Shown piece by piece: positions 11,910-24,222 of a stretch of 64,000 nucleotides of DNA (positions are counted from its first letter, which is position 1; each line of letters begins with the position of its first letter). The position numbers and the translations under genes were made by a program. This DNA is from Sialis fuliginosa (Eukaryota > Arthropoda > Insecta > Megaloptera > Sialidae): NCBI GenBank assembly GCA_961205875.1, contig OY540813.1, positions 1,397,001 to 1,461,000 of the forward strand, written 5' to 3'. The notes below the pieces were generated by a model. That model ran no database searches, was not told the origin of the DNA, and saw only the letters and a program-made list of their open reading frames with translations.

Positions 11910-12105
11910 TATATAAACATATAAAAATGAATGTTCGTTATTATGAGGCTTATAGATTCGGGAATTACTGAACCGATTTCAATGCAATTTTCACCAATAG
12001 TTCGATTATTTTTCTGTTCATGTTCGTAGCTATTAATAATATATGAAAACCTAAAAGGTAATATCAAAAAACTAAAAAAGTCTTTATCAAGTCGTGTTTT
12101 GTTTC
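11910..12105 (+). repeat. Dispersed repeat K copy 1
   Basis: AAAAATGAATGTTCG, GAATTACTGAACCGATTTCA and ATCAAGTCGTGTTTTGTTTC are shared with 24.73 and 41.19 kb, in the same order. Confidence 0.6.
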
Positions 12106-12439
12106 AACTAAATATTTTATAAAAATATTTTGTCGAACAATTGAATGATTTTTAACACATATCGTTTGAAAGTTCTTGCAAATTTTGCTAGCTTATCTGT
12201 AACAATACTGAACTATAGTGTCTATTTTGAATTTGTACATAGGATTGTTAAATAGGTACCTACTTAAATATCAAATAAATAAAAATTGAGTGTCTCAAAA
12301 AAGGGCAATGGCTGTTAATGGGTTAGCACAGGCCTGTACAACTCAAAATATAAGGCGGGCCGTAACACTTTATGAAAAATTTGGGGTTTTCACTTACAAT
12401 ATGTCAGTTAATTAATACGTGAAAAACGAAATTTTGAAC

Positions 12440-12660
12440 TTTAAAAGTTCTTTTTTGGTCCGATTTAACACGAAAACTACTGAACCGATTTTGATGGAGT
12501 TTTCACTGTTCGAAAGCCTTTATCTCTAGAATTAGTTTAAACTATATCATAATTATAATATATAATACTTTTCTAATAAAAAAATACAAATTGATTTTTC
12601 TTTTAAAATTAAAAAAAGATTTGTAATCGAAGTAAACGCGGGTGAAACCGCGAAAAACAA
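12440..12660 (+). repeat. SINE/RTE-like tail
   Basis: GAAAACTACTGAACCGATTT near the start and AGTAAACGCGGGTGAAACCG at the end mark the same class of repeat as 42.3 kb. Confidence 0.5.
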
Positions 12661-12824
12661 TTAATTTTTAGTGATATTATTGCAATGGAGGATACATAAT
12701 ATTTTTTATTACATATTTATTGTTAAAATTATTGTAAAACACGTGTTCACAACATTTCTTTGTGCAAAGAAATGAATAAAATGAATCAGAAATCAATAGT
12801 TTAGTAGATTGGTCGTGTGCAGGG

Positions 12825-12935
12825 TGCAGCCACGTTCTGCTTGGCCAACGTCTCCTTTACTTCGTTAACGTCTTGCCGCGGGAGCGCCCAGCGCCACGGG
12901 CGTGCCATCTAGAGGTACCAGGGGGAGCAGGAAAA
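12825..12935. other. Unexplained GC-rich island
   Basis: A sharply GC-rich block (ACGTCTTGCCGCGGGAGCGC; CAGCGCCACGGGCGTGCCAT) in AT-rich surroundings. On the minus strand a pyrimidine-rich tract ending in TAG precedes ATGGCACGCCCGTGG, and about 37 codons stay open until TAG or TAA beyond 12800. No protein family was recognised. It could be a small exon, a gene-end exon or part of an unknown repeat. Confidence 0.35.
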
Positions 12936-13074
12936 TTCTAGAAAACGTCACACACAAAATTGAAAAAAAAAACATAAGCTGTGTGGTTATAGTATCTTTT
13001 TAAATACAACCCTCCCTTTAACCTCCCCCCCCCCCTTTCTGTCTCTGTTTCCTTAACTTTTTCGATTTTTAACT

Positions 13075-13461
13075 CAGTGGCGTAGATAGGAGGGGGGATC
13101 AAGGGGATCAATCCCCCCCCACCATGAGTCTACGAAAATTATAACTTTTGAACTCAGAGACATTTTTGTAAACTCTTCTAGTATGAACAAAATCAACTTT
13201 TTAAAAAATGTAATAGTTAGTACGAAAAGAGTGTAATAGAATTTTATTTTCAGCTTTTTAGTCAGTTTTAAAAAGGCAAATTAATTTTTTTAAACGTTTT
13301 TTTAATATTTTTTATTATACATACATGAAATGTACTGTATAATAAAGTATAGTAATCATGAAAAAAATCGAACTCGAGATTTTAACGGAACCAAAAATAT
13401 GAGATTAAATACTAAATCATATCCCCCCCCCCCCCATCGCAAAAAGCTATCTACGCCACTG
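13075..13461 (+). mobile_element. hAT-like MITE, family P
   Basis: CAGTGGCGTAGATAGGAGGG to CTATCTACGCCACTG, 387 bases, with G- and C-runs just inside each end. The 8-base flanks TTTTAACT and TTTTCACT match at seven positions. Confidence 0.85.
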
Positions 13462-14417
13462 TTTTCACTCAAGAGAAAATAAAAAAAAATCAACTTCTCG
13501 AATGCATCACTTTTTTGTGTCTCTATTTCCTGTACTATAGGTACGCTCCTGGCCACCTTTACATGTTCTAAAGGATGGTAGCGTAATGAAACGAAACCTG
13601 TGATAATTATTAAATTTAATATAATATGAAAATTAACGGAAGTACTACACTTATTTTTATCCAATTTAACGAACCATGGGTTCTTTTAATTTTTAAAGCG
13701 ATAATTATATCATTTCTTGTTGCCTGATTTTTCGTAATTTTTTCTAATTTTCAAATTAAATTTTACTTAAATGTTTGTAATTAAAAGGTAGATAGATTTT
13801 TACTTTGAGTGTCTAAAATCAGTACCTAATTTTTTTTATATTCTTGATTTAATTTATTATTGTTTACCAACATAAAAAAAATGTTTGAAACAAATAATAA
13901 TTTTTTCTTCCATGTTCTGAAACACTACACGTCGTACGAAAAATTTGTTTATACAAAAGCTGTTGGGAATTGAGTCCTCTACAACTTTGCCATTTAAATG
14001 TGCCACTTATTTTCAATAAAAATGGCATAAAAGTTGAAAAAACTGCACCACTCTTCTAATTTTTAACACTTTTTGCTTATAATTAGCAATAAATAATGTT
14101 TTTTCAACAATATTGACTCTATAAAGATTGTAGAGAATTAAATTCTCTATAAAATTGTTACTAACCTTTTTATCGAGAAATGCAAAATACACGTTCAAAT
14201 CGACAAAAACACAAAATCCAAGGTGGCGGACACTTCCGGTACTAATTTATGGGCAAGAATGTGATTTCATCATCTACTCCTCCGGGGACACACAACTGCG
14301 TCAAAAGTTTCGACTAGGCAGTTTTTTTGTATCTTACATCGAATTTGATCTAAAATGATCGAGTTATTACTAATTTGGATTAGAATCTTAACTAAAATAT
14401 ACCTGTAAATAATGTGA

Positions 14418-14500
14418 AAGATAAGTGGTTCTCGAGTTATAAACGCACTAACGGGCAGACAGACAGACAGTTTTATAATATCTATATATAAGGATACAAA
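14418..14500 (-). repeat. Dispersed repeat L fragment
   Basis: AAGTGGTTCTCGAGTTATAA-ACGCACTAACGG followed by CAGACAGACAGACAG. Confidence 0.5.
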
Positions 14501-14945
14501 AATCGATAACGTTTTATTTAAATAAATCGAAACACATATTTACGAAGGGCGTCCCGGAGTTAACACAAAACTAATATAAAGTTGAATGTAAATACAGTTA
14601 AGTTTACAAATCAATCGTAAAGAGTAGAATTTTCCAATAATATTTCAATCTGCTTGGCTTTGACATCTTCAAAATGATTTTTCTTCTGTCTTTCCACGTT
14701 ATTTCAGTACAAATATTTATTTTATTTGTCTGTAGATATTTGTAGCATTCCGCCCGTATGACAAAATCGCTGACATTCCTAAACTTTATAAGAACACGTC
14801 AAAATGTACCCTTGGAAAATTTATGTTAAATTTTGTAAAAGTTCACCAAACGTTTAGATATAATAAAATGTCATGTTTTTTTTTTCTACGGAATATCAAA
14901 TTTAAATAAATATGACAAATTTGGAGTTTTGTATATCTCAGGATA

Positions 14946-15301
14946 TACATAGTGTATTCCAAGTTGATAAAGACATAGGAAATTTAACATGGGGGCAATT
15001 AGAAATGTTGTAGTAACCTTTGGTCAAATTTAACGATGTGTGATTGGTGCATTTTGAAATGCCGCTTCGAAACTAACTGATAAATTTTAAATTAATCAAC
15101 AGTATTTTGTTCTCAACTTTAATTTCATTAATTTAAGCATCCTAGATAAAATTATATAGATATAAATTTGAAAACAAAATACTAATTACTATTTAAAAAA
15201 AATTTATGACGGCATTTCAAAATGCACCAATCATCAACGTTAAATTTGACCAAAGGTTACTATAACATTTCTAATTGCCCCCATGTTAAATTTCCTATGT
15301 C
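14946..15301. mobile_element. Palindromic MITE, family E copy 2, interrupted
   Basis: Both arms are present around an interior rich in AAAATACT; the right arm stops at CCTATGTC, where a family D MITE begins. The terminal TTAATCAACTTGGAATACAC was not found after the family D element, so it was lost or replaced. Confidence 0.75.
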
Positions 15302-15304
15302 TAA

Positions 15305-15796
15305 GGCGGCTATTACACTATCAAATAAATATGTCAAAGATCTTTGATAAAGATTTGACCATATTTCTTTGATAAAATACGAGATTTTGTTTTATTACAC
15401 TACATAAAATATTTGATAATATTTTCTCAATATTATCTAGGGATATTTTCTTCTTTTTTGGTGCATTTTAATTATCAGTGCGTTGATGTTCGTCAATTGA
15501 CGCGATCGAGGTTTGAATTTACAACCGTGTATTGTGGTTTTTATAATCAATAAGAAGATTATCATATAATACTGTATTTTGTTGATATTCATATATTAAT
15601 AATTATGTAACTGTAACTGTCAGTGATAACTTGGTAGGCGCCATTTTGTTTTTGACGTCAAAAAACTTTGATCAAATATAAGAGACTGTCATTAACTATG
15701 ATCATATAAATATTATGAAGGTAAATATTATAAAAGTTGACTTATTACACTGTCATATTTCTTTGATCAAAGAAATTTGATAGTGTAATGGCCGCC
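15305..15796 (+). mobile_element. PIF/Harbinger-like MITE, family D copy 1
   Basis: Terminal inverted repeat GGCGGCTATTACACTATCAA at one end and its inverse (one change) at the other; 492 bases. Flanking triplets are TAA and TTA, close to the TWA duplication of PIF/Harbinger elements. It interrupts the end of a family E element. The body carries TTGATCAAAG-type subterminal motifs. Confidence 0.75.
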
Positions 15797-16213
15797 TTAG
15801 ACAAATCCATATTATAATAATTACTATAATCGAAACTAGATTACATATTTTTAAAAATGAAATTGCTGATGTAGATTACATGGTTGAATGGAGAGTAGTA
15901 CTGGGATAATCAGGGCAGGTGTAATTTATTTCAGGGCCACCTTTTGACTACATAATTATCACTCTGCTAGACAAATCCATATTATAATAATTATTATAAT
16001 CGATTTGCGTTGTAATTAATTAGATAGAGGTGCGCATGCAATTTATGTTCGCCTGATACATATATAAATTAATTACAGTAATACCACGCATGACGGAAGC
16101 GCAGCTCAGCGTGAAGAGATGGGATTAACAAAGGAATAGGTTTAGACAGGTTTATCTCTCCTTGTCTATCGTTTCAGAGGTATCGACTTACAGTTACGTA
16201 GGTATAAGGTATA

Positions 16214-16612
16214 TGTACAGTCACCTGCATTAATGGTCTTGCAGTTTGTATTCATTTTCGTTTATCACAAACTTAGTAGGCTCCTCCCATTTGTGCAATT
16301 ATAATATTTAAATCATTTCTCCATGTATCAAACAAAGACAGATATTTAGAAATTCATTTGCTAGATAAAGAACTACTCTTCGTTTATTATAGGTACTCAT
16401 ATATATTTGTGCAATTAAATTATTATGTAATCTATTGAAAATTGTATACGTAAATTTTGTGGCAATAAATATTTGATATTCCGAATTTTAGTATTTAAAT
16501 ATATTAAAGTTGATAGAAAAAGATAACCGATGATGTTTGTCTTTAAATTTGAAATCTGTTGTAAGCGATTCTAGCCTTTAGGGTGCCAGACGAGTTCTAC
16601 AGGTGACTGTAC
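16214..16612 (+). mobile_element. MITE family N copy 1
   Basis: A 399-base element with ends TGTACAGTCACCTGCA and ..CAGGTGACTGTAC. Its interior is collinear with the intronic copy at 57.7 kb. The superfamily is uncertain. Confidence 0.8.
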
Positions 16613-16673
16613 GTCTAGCAATTGCTATAACCACAGTCGTTTTAAATATACCCTTATCTTTAATTTGTTATTG

Positions 16674-16830
16674 CAGGGTGTCCACTTTCTGGAAAGTCAG
16701 GGAATTTATTTAAAATTCTGAAAAGTAAGGGAATTTATTAATTTTTTTTAAGAGAGTCAGGGAAAAGAGTGTATAAATTTAAGTTGACGAACAAAAAAAA
16801 GAAAAAGGTCATTGAATTGAAAGTAAGAAC
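16674..16830. mobile_element. MITE family M, one arm
   Basis: Begins CAGGGTGTCCACTTTCTGGA with AGTCAGGGAATTTATT repeats; the second arm is absent. Confidence 0.7.
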
Positions 16831-16904
16831 AAGTGTAATGTCCGGTATTATAAAGCAGCTAGCAAGCACTTTCAAATGGGGTATTAATTCTGTACTAGTA
16901 TCTA

Positions 16905-17650
16905 GAGTTGAAGTTCACTGCAGGAAATTTCACTAAAAAATTTCGAATTTTTGATTTCGTTAAAAGTATGTTTATTGTATAGAAAATGGCGTGAAAAGTT
17001 GTTTGTTTCAAACCGCAGGTCTGTATCTCAAACCGTTCTCGAGATATAGCCTCTCAAAGTTTTAGTTTTTTCAAATTTTTGGAGAAAAAAGGCCATAACT
17101 TTTGAACGCGTGGTCGGAATTGATTTTAGTTGACGGATTTGAAATCAGCGTGTCAAAATCTATATAATGACATGTATAATACTTTAAAATTCGACAAAAA
17201 AATTTTGGTCAAAAATCGACATTTTTTTAAGGTATACCCCTTTGAATTTTTTCGATTTTTCGCGAAATTTTTTTTTCCGAATTTTAAGGTATAATACATG
17301 TCATTATATAGATTTCGAAACGCTGATTCCAAATCCGTCAACTAAAATCAATTCCGACCACTCGTTCAAAAGTTATGGCCTTTTTTCTTCAAAAATTTGA
17401 AAAAACTAAAACTTTGAGAGGCTATATCTCGAGAACGGTTTGAGATACAGACCTGCGGTTTGAAACAAACAACTTTTCACGTAATTTTCTATACAATAAA
17501 CATACTTTTAACGAAATCAAAAATTCGAAATTTTTTAGTGAAATTTCCTGCAGTGAACTTCAACTCGTCATACAAATATCGGCTAAAATACAAGAAAATA
17601 AGACGTAGAGGTATTATAGTTTTATAACTGAGCGTGTAAATTAATATTAA
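16905..17650. mobile_element. Foldback family C, copy 1
   Basis: A long inverted repeat. The arm from GAGTTGAAGTTCACTGCAGG to CATGTATAATACTTTAAAAT (16905-17195) is repeated in reverse at about 17278-17577, around an AT-rich loop of about 80 bases. Arms look more than 90% identical by eye. The right end continues AGACGTAGAGGTATTATAG; the left arm lacks the outer 45 bases. A transcript would form a hairpin of about 300 base pairs. Confidence 0.85.
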
Positions 17651-18541
17651 ATACTATTTTTGATTTTTGGTTAAAATATTTAACAATAATATATTTATTT
17701 GTTATATTTGCAGCTCTTCTAGGGGGCCGCGGCCCACTACTTTAAGAAGCACTATACTAGATAACATAACAGTGCTTTTAATTGTTTTTTGGCAAAGAAT
17801 GGGTTGCTAAAATAATAGTACATCGTCGATAAAGAATTGAATCAGAATATAATTGTCACAAAAAATTATTTTATTGATTTTTCATGCACGTTTCCCAGAA
17901 ATAATAACTGCAAATTAATTAAATCTTGCAATCTATTAAGTCAGAATGCATATTCATAAATTAAAAATCAGAATATGTAAATGTTTTCCAGTATGCACAT
18001 ATAAAAAACAAAAGATAAAAAATATACTCAGTAATTTACCTGTTGCAAATATTTTAACATTATAATAACGGAAAACACAATGATAAGAAAATTAACCGGA
18101 AAATTTGATTAAAAATAGCGTGTATTAAAATGTTGAGAATTACACTATTAAATATTATCAGATAGAAACACAACCTATATTTAATATTGCGTAAAAATAA
18201 CGCAATCAACAACTTGAAAGTTTTGTTTTACAACTTTACGATGAAATTAATATATGTAGGTATATAATTTGAACATAAGTGTCAGAAATATTTTGATTTA
18301 CTTAATAATTCAATTATTTAACTCACTTAAATATAAAAAATGCGCGGGTACACTTTTTCATGACGTCATATCTCCGGTTCTATTAGTGGTAGAGAGTTCA
18401 ACTTAAACTCATTTTGTTCGATATATAGTCTAGTATAAATAAAGTCCTATAAATTTTTTTCGTCCGAGTCGTTAAAAAAATGTGCAAGATGATATACGAA
18501 AAATGGTATTTTTCGTGATTTTGAGCATTTTTGGTCAATTT
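17651..18541. other. Noncoding, possible hAT remnant at its start
   Basis: GGGGGCCGCGGCCCACTACT-TTAAGAAGCACT at 17720 resembles an eroded hAT terminus. The rest is AT-rich without features. Confidence 0.35.
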
Positions 18542-19227
18542 TACTTCCATGTTCCGAAGGAAATGGAAATATTGTAATACCATCAAAAAATCGTGTCCGA
18601 GATTCTGATTGTACTAACTTCAAAACTTAAAGAAAAGTTAGTTTTCGCATGACGGCTGTGCGTGTGTATAGAATTTTCTTTCGTTCACGATAACTACTGT
18701 AAAAATGTACCGATCTGAATTATTTTTGGGGAAAATGTTTGTCTCAGTGAGTACTCCAGACCTATTGATTTTGGTGCTAATCGAATAAGGTGTTTTGGAA
18801 ATATTCGAAATTTTGTAACTTTTTTCGTCTAAAAAGTTAACATTGCGAGTATTATCTTACTAATTTTGATAAGATTTGGTACATTTGCAGTTCAATTAAA
18901 TCTAAGGGACGTTTATTATTTGTACGTGCCTAAACAACCATTGAAGGGGTGAAAAACACCCTCAAAATTTGAATTTTAAATACTAATTAATACGTCATTA
19001 ATTCATATTGCCTTGGAAACAAATGTAACTAAATTCAAATTGTTAAATTAGTTATTCTACGAATGTGTATTATATTTTTGACATTAGGACATTAGAAAAC
19101 TAATATTTATAATACAAAGGTGAGTCTTATTTCTGACAAATCCCATTGAAATTTTTCATAAATTAAAAATTATTTAAAAATAAATTAAAGAACATGGAAG
19201 TCATGTATGGTTCTCCATACCGATATT
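18542..19227 (+). mobile_element. Family A copy, near complete
   Basis: It has the 5' hairpin at 18543 (one change, GTTCCGAAGG) and ends GAACATGGAAGTCATG plus the hairpin and CGATATT at 19227. The segment just before the 3' repeat differs from the reference copy (GTGAGTCTTATTTCTGACAA instead of the GGCAATAACTGC block), so at least two subfamilies exist. Confidence 0.8.
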
Positions 19228-20933
19228 TTGATTTACCATATCTCCGAAATAAATGAACGTAGCGAGATAATTTTTTTTAAATTTTGTTTGTAATTTTATA
19301 GAGAACCAAAGAGTATTCTACAGTTTTGTCGGATTTCGTGATAGGATCAGAGATAAAATGCAAAACGTAAAAAATCGCATATAATGCTTTGTATTAAGTT
19401 TAAACCTTAATGGACCCATTTATTAATATTTTCGTTGTATGAATTAACGCTTTTGACATCGATTTAATAGCTCTGGGGACTGGTCTATGAGGCATTTGGT
19501 AGTCAAAGCAATTTGTTTGTTTATAACTTGTATGCATGAGAATTATAGATTAATATTACAAACATATGTATATGTAATACAATTGTTAAAACAAATTGTA
19601 AATATTTTTCTATTTTCTCTACAGATTTATTTATATTTGACTATGCATACAAATGGTAGGTACTTCTTAAATTGTTTATTAAAAACAATACCAAACAAAT
19701 CAGTAAAATAACTGTACTCTAGCACGGAATATGGTACACCAGGATTTCTCAAAATGTTTTATATATTTAAGCAAATTTGTATATGCTGGTTTAAAACTGC
19801 GAGTTCATTTTTCAGTCTATGGGAGGGGGGTCTAAAATAATTTTGACAGTGTTCGTTATAATTTTCAGTGGAAGTACTAATTAAAAGCTACATTCATGAA
19901 TTTTTTCAGATTTTTTAAATTGATAGTTTAGAAATTCGGGTGGGGGGGACGCTTTTATCACGACTTTGAACGCAAATATATCGTGACTGAAGGGTTAAAA
20001 TCAAAATGTCATATTGCATTTTAGGAGACCTATCTAAAGACTCCCCACTTAATGGATTAAGTGAAATTTTTTTTTTTGAAAATACTTTTCAGTCTATGGA
20101 AAGGGGGTCCAAAAAATTTTTTTTTCAAAAATATTATCATTTCTGTTTTTGGGTTATCAGTTTTCGTCTGTATACCAAATTTCATCTTAATCGGCTTAAA
20201 ATTTTTGAGGACGGACTGACATGGCGTAACTACTATAAGGTTTCCTAGTTTTCTACGGACATCTAAAAAGTTGAAAAGTAGGTGATCCCTGGACCCTGCT
20301 CTCGAATACCTTAAACCGAATGTTTCAGAACCACTGGTGTACACTTCTTCCATACATAAATATATCATATTCGTGTGACACAAACCAATAATAAACTGTT
20401 CGTCATTTATATGTACATACATATATACAAAACAAATTATTGTTCCGAAACATTTCGATCACTATCTTAATTAAATCGTTAAATTTATTTGTGATCGGAT
20501 GTTTTACAGCACCACCCCTCCCCCCTCCCACACCCCCTCCCACTAAATGTCGCGCCAAGTATCGTATATTTGTGTGCATGTGTGAAACCCCATGCGATGG
20601 CATTTACATGAATATTATTTTAATTAAAAAATTGCTGATCGTCAAATTTCAGTTACATTTGCACAAATAAAATATTATTACAATATATAATTTATGTTTA
20701 ATTGTGTTTTAGTTTGGTCATATTAATCTTGCATTGATTGCTGAACCGATTTTAATGAAATTTGTATTGTATTTTAAGGAAGGACATAGGAAACTTTATG
20801 TCCCGAAAAATTTATTTGATAGAAAAATGTTTATGTGGCATTTGTACGCGTAACCTGTTTTATCGACTATTGTAACAGAAATATGTATTGCCTAACTTTC
20901 TTCTACTTCATGGGTGACAGCTTCTACCTATCT
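19228..20933. other. Noncoding; internal duplication and C-rich patch
   Basis: TTTTCAGTCTATGGGAGGGG (19810) and TTTTCAGTCTATGGAAAGGG (20087) mark two related segments of one old repeat. C-rich sequence lies at 20512-20540. Open frames here overlap on both strands and look accidental. Confidence 0.4.
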
Positions 20934-21460
20934 TATAAGGTACTGCACCAGTTATGGCCGCTATAAGAGGAAGGTTTACTGTTTTTGTGATTGACGGACT
21001 TATTTTTTATAATTCTCATGAACTCATGTTACTAATAAAACAAGTAACTCTTTATTTAATCAATTTAATTACCAAAGTCCGTAAATATAGTTTGTTTTTT
21101 AAATTATAGCTTTTTATTTTGTTTATGTTTTTTCTCCAGTAATGGATAAAGTAAAACCAGTAATGTACTACGACACACAAGATATAAAAGAAAGTATCAT
21201 CAAATTTGAAACAATGTAAAGCAGTTGCTATGATAGTATAATAATTAATAAATAAATAATTAGTTTAAATGTCTACCATTTTGACACCTATTGGCCGATT
21301 GTCATCAAATCACGCTGTAAGACAGTTAAATGTATATAGATTAATATTCAGAAATGGTAGTAATCAAATATCAACAAATATTTCTAATTTAGTACATTTA
21401 ATAATCCTTGCCAATACTTTTACCACGTTTACTGTTTATTTTCAATATTACGTATAAGAA
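20934..21460 (+). repeat. Unclassified repeat family F, copy 2
   Basis: The longest copy, from ATAAGGTACTGCACCAGTTA to CAATATTACGTATAAGAAAG. The last motif also occurs alone at 9278-9300. It may be a solo LTR or an old DNA transposon, but neither TG..CA ends nor target duplications were seen. Confidence 0.6.
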
Positions 21461-22077
21461 AGTTCAATGGCACTTTTTTTGGGGGAACTAACCGTTTTCA
21501 AGATATTAATTTATTTTTGTATAATTAATTTTGTAATCGCCTCAAAAAATTATTTTGCTTTTACCAATAAAGGTATTTTTATTTTAGTCCATCTCTGCTA
21601 TTTCTCGTCAAAATAACCGAAAACCTCATTACATAAAATATCAAATTAAAGTATTCCACGATAAAAAAAACACACCGCATCTCTCATATCTCACATTTTG
21701 CGCAACATAAAAAACATAAAAGAAAAAAAGTATAAATATATATCTCAAATTTTTTATGATTTGAATTAGCTAGCAAAGTTCTAATGCTATAAACATGTTC
21801 CGCGTTCAGTTTATTACGTTTATTCTCAAGTTTTCTGATGAATACACATAAATTACAGATCCTGGTGAATTTACTAAGGTAATTAACAAATTTATGTCCA
21901 GGTAGAGGCGCGCTAACTGGTCCAGTATGTTCGTGAGAATTTCCCATCTAATTTTGCCGCGGATGCTGTTTCTTGTAATCGCATGGGATCTAAGAGAACG
22001 GCGATAAACGTCATTATCGGACAAACTACACCGTGTACAAAAAAGTTTTCTAGGTGCTCGTGTGTGGGGGTGTACGT

Positions 22078-22905
22078 GTCCAGAGGTACCAACAAGAATT
22101 TTTTCCAGGGGGGTATTCTAGCACTAAATAATCATTGTTGGAATTTATATTTTTGTAAAATGTATTAAATTGGTTTCAATTGATCTTATGGGGGCTTTCG
22201 GGGGAGAGGGTGTCTATAAATTTTTACGTGAGAAGAGGGGGGACTGTTATCTTACGAAGTGTCTAGAGGTACCAACTGGAATTTTTCTAGGGGGGCATTC
22301 TAGCACTATAAATAATAATTGTTAGAATTTATATATTAAATGGGTTTCAATTGATTTAATGGGGAATTTCGGGGGGAGGGGGTCTATAAATTCTTACGTG
22401 AGAAGAAGGGGGACTGTTATCTTACGAAGTGTACAGAGGTACCATCAAGAATTTTTCCAGGAGGGCATTCTAGCACTATAAAAAGACAGTATAGTAATTG
22501 TTGGAATTTATGTATTAAATGGGGATTTCGGGGAGAGGGGGTCTATAAATTTTTACGTGGGAAGAGGGGGGACTGTAATTTTTCAAAGTGTACAGAGGTA
22601 CCAACAGGGGGGGCATTCTAGCACTATAAAAAAGGCAGTATAAGTAATAATTGTTGGAATTTATAAAATGTATTAAATTGGTTTCAATTGATTTTATGGG
22701 GGCTTTTGGGGGAAGGGGGTCTGTAAATTCTTACGTGAGAAGAAGGGGGACTGTTATCTTACGAAGTGTCTAGAGGTACCAACAGGAATTTTTCCAGGGG
22801 GGATGTTCTAGCACTATAAAAAAGGCAATATAATATTTGTTTGAATTTATTAAATAGGTTTCTATTGAAGAGAAGTATTTATAAATTCTTACGTGGAACA
22901 ATTTT
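22078..22905 (+). repeat. Minisatellite, about 160-185-base unit, about five units
   Basis: The AGAGGTACCA landmark recurs at about 22083, 22266, 22436, 22594 and 22772. Each unit has the order AGAGGTACC, TTTTTCCAGGGGGG, CATTCTAGCACTAT, GTTGGAATTTAT, a G-rich block, TCTATAAATTYTTACGTG and GGGACTGTTATCTTACGAAG. The last unit decays after 22860. A related AGAGGTACCAGGG piece lies at 12909. Confidence 0.85.
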
Positions 22906-23404
22906 TGGGAATATTCTAGAGCTATTGATCGGTTTTGGTAATACCCCCCTCCCCCCAGAAATAATAAATAAATTATATGGTATTAGGATGATAGGCACAA
23001 ATTAAAATTTATAAAAAAAATGTGTTAGTGGGTCTATGATCCGCATACCCCCCCCCCCCACCAAAATAAAGCGAAAAAATAAAAAATAAAAATTTATAAT
23101 AAACCTTTGTTGTTCGTTTGAGGACCACTGATCTAACGTTATATGAACTTATAAGAAATATATCCTTTTCAAGAATCGAAGTGCTTCAGTTCAATCTAAA
23201 ATCTGCAGTGTAGCAAAAATATAACTGAATTTCCTATAGAACGAGATATTTCTTTACTACGTATAATTTTACACTAATGAAAATCGAGTATCATAAGATC
23301 ATACTCGACAACTTTACATTATTTGTTAAACGTAATAGAAATGCGAACAATTGTAGAACAATATTATTTTTAAGTTGTGAAAACATCTCTATAGTTTCTC
23401 TAAC

Positions 23405-23670
23405 CGATTAGATTTCATAATAGAGATCAATATCATATACAGGATGATTACAAATCGATATTTGAAAAAAATATTTTTTGGGGGGTCATAAGGAATAAGT
23501 GTGCTTCAAGAACTGTATACTTGAATTCCCTCCGATAAGATTTCATAATAGAGATCAATATCATATACAGGGTGATTACAAATCGATATTTGAAAAAAAA
23601 AAAAATTGTGTTTGTGGGTAAGGAGGGGGGGTCATAAGGAGTAAGTGTGCTTCAAGAACTGTATACTTGA
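23405..23670 (+). repeat. Tandem duplication, unit about 125 bases
   Basis: CATAATAGAGATCAATATCA through TACAAATCGATATTTGAAAA to CTTCAAGAACTGTATACTTG occurs twice in succession; the second copy has a longer A-run and a GTTTGTGGGTAAGG insertion. Confidence 0.8.
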
Positions 23671-24009
23671 ATTTCCAAAATTTAACTGAGTTATCTTTTT
23701 TCGGGCGTTAGAAAAAATAATAAATAAATTTTAATATATAATATGAAAAAAAAATTATTTTTTTTGATAAAAATATTGCCCCATTTTTCTTACTCAATTT
23801 TTTATATTGAGCAGCCAATAAGTTAATACCAAAAAGTTTTTTGATTTCAAATTAAATTGTACAATATCTTCAAACAGAGTGTGAGGACTTTGTGCTCATA
23901 CTGTGTGTATTAAAGCTGTTTTTACTTTAAATGGTACAATATTTGCAAAAGAGTGTGATGACTTTATAATTATTCTATGTGTGAATTTTTTACTTGTGTT
24001 ATAAAGAAA

Positions 24010-24222
24010 TAACGAAATTTGTTAGTTAACAAGCACTTTAAAACGGGGTATCAAACCTATATGACAGTTCCCTTGAAATTTTTGACAAATTTCTCGCACG
24101 CGCGGTGAGTAAATACCAATGGTATTAAAATTTTCTTGTCGGTCAGATTTAAAAAAAAAACCATAGAAATAATATCCAATTTGAAATTACTTGTAAGCTA
24201 ACAAATTTTGTTAATAATACCA
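24010..24222. mobile_element. Palindromic MITE family Y copy 2
   Basis: Starts TTGTTAGTTAACAAGCACTT and ends AAGCTAACAAATTTTGTTAA; TATCAAACCTATATGACAGT links it to the 0.7 kb copy. Fragments occur at about 12160-12200 and 16855-16890. Confidence 0.6.

Noticed and set aside
20057..20422. 121-codon open frame, minus strand
   Set aside because: Overlaps another frame on the opposite strand, is rich in Lys/Phe runs from poly(A/T), and lies in an old duplicated repeat.
22078..22905. CRISPR-like array
   Set aside because: Units are 160-185 bases and similar throughout, with no unique spacers; this is a eukaryotic minisatellite.
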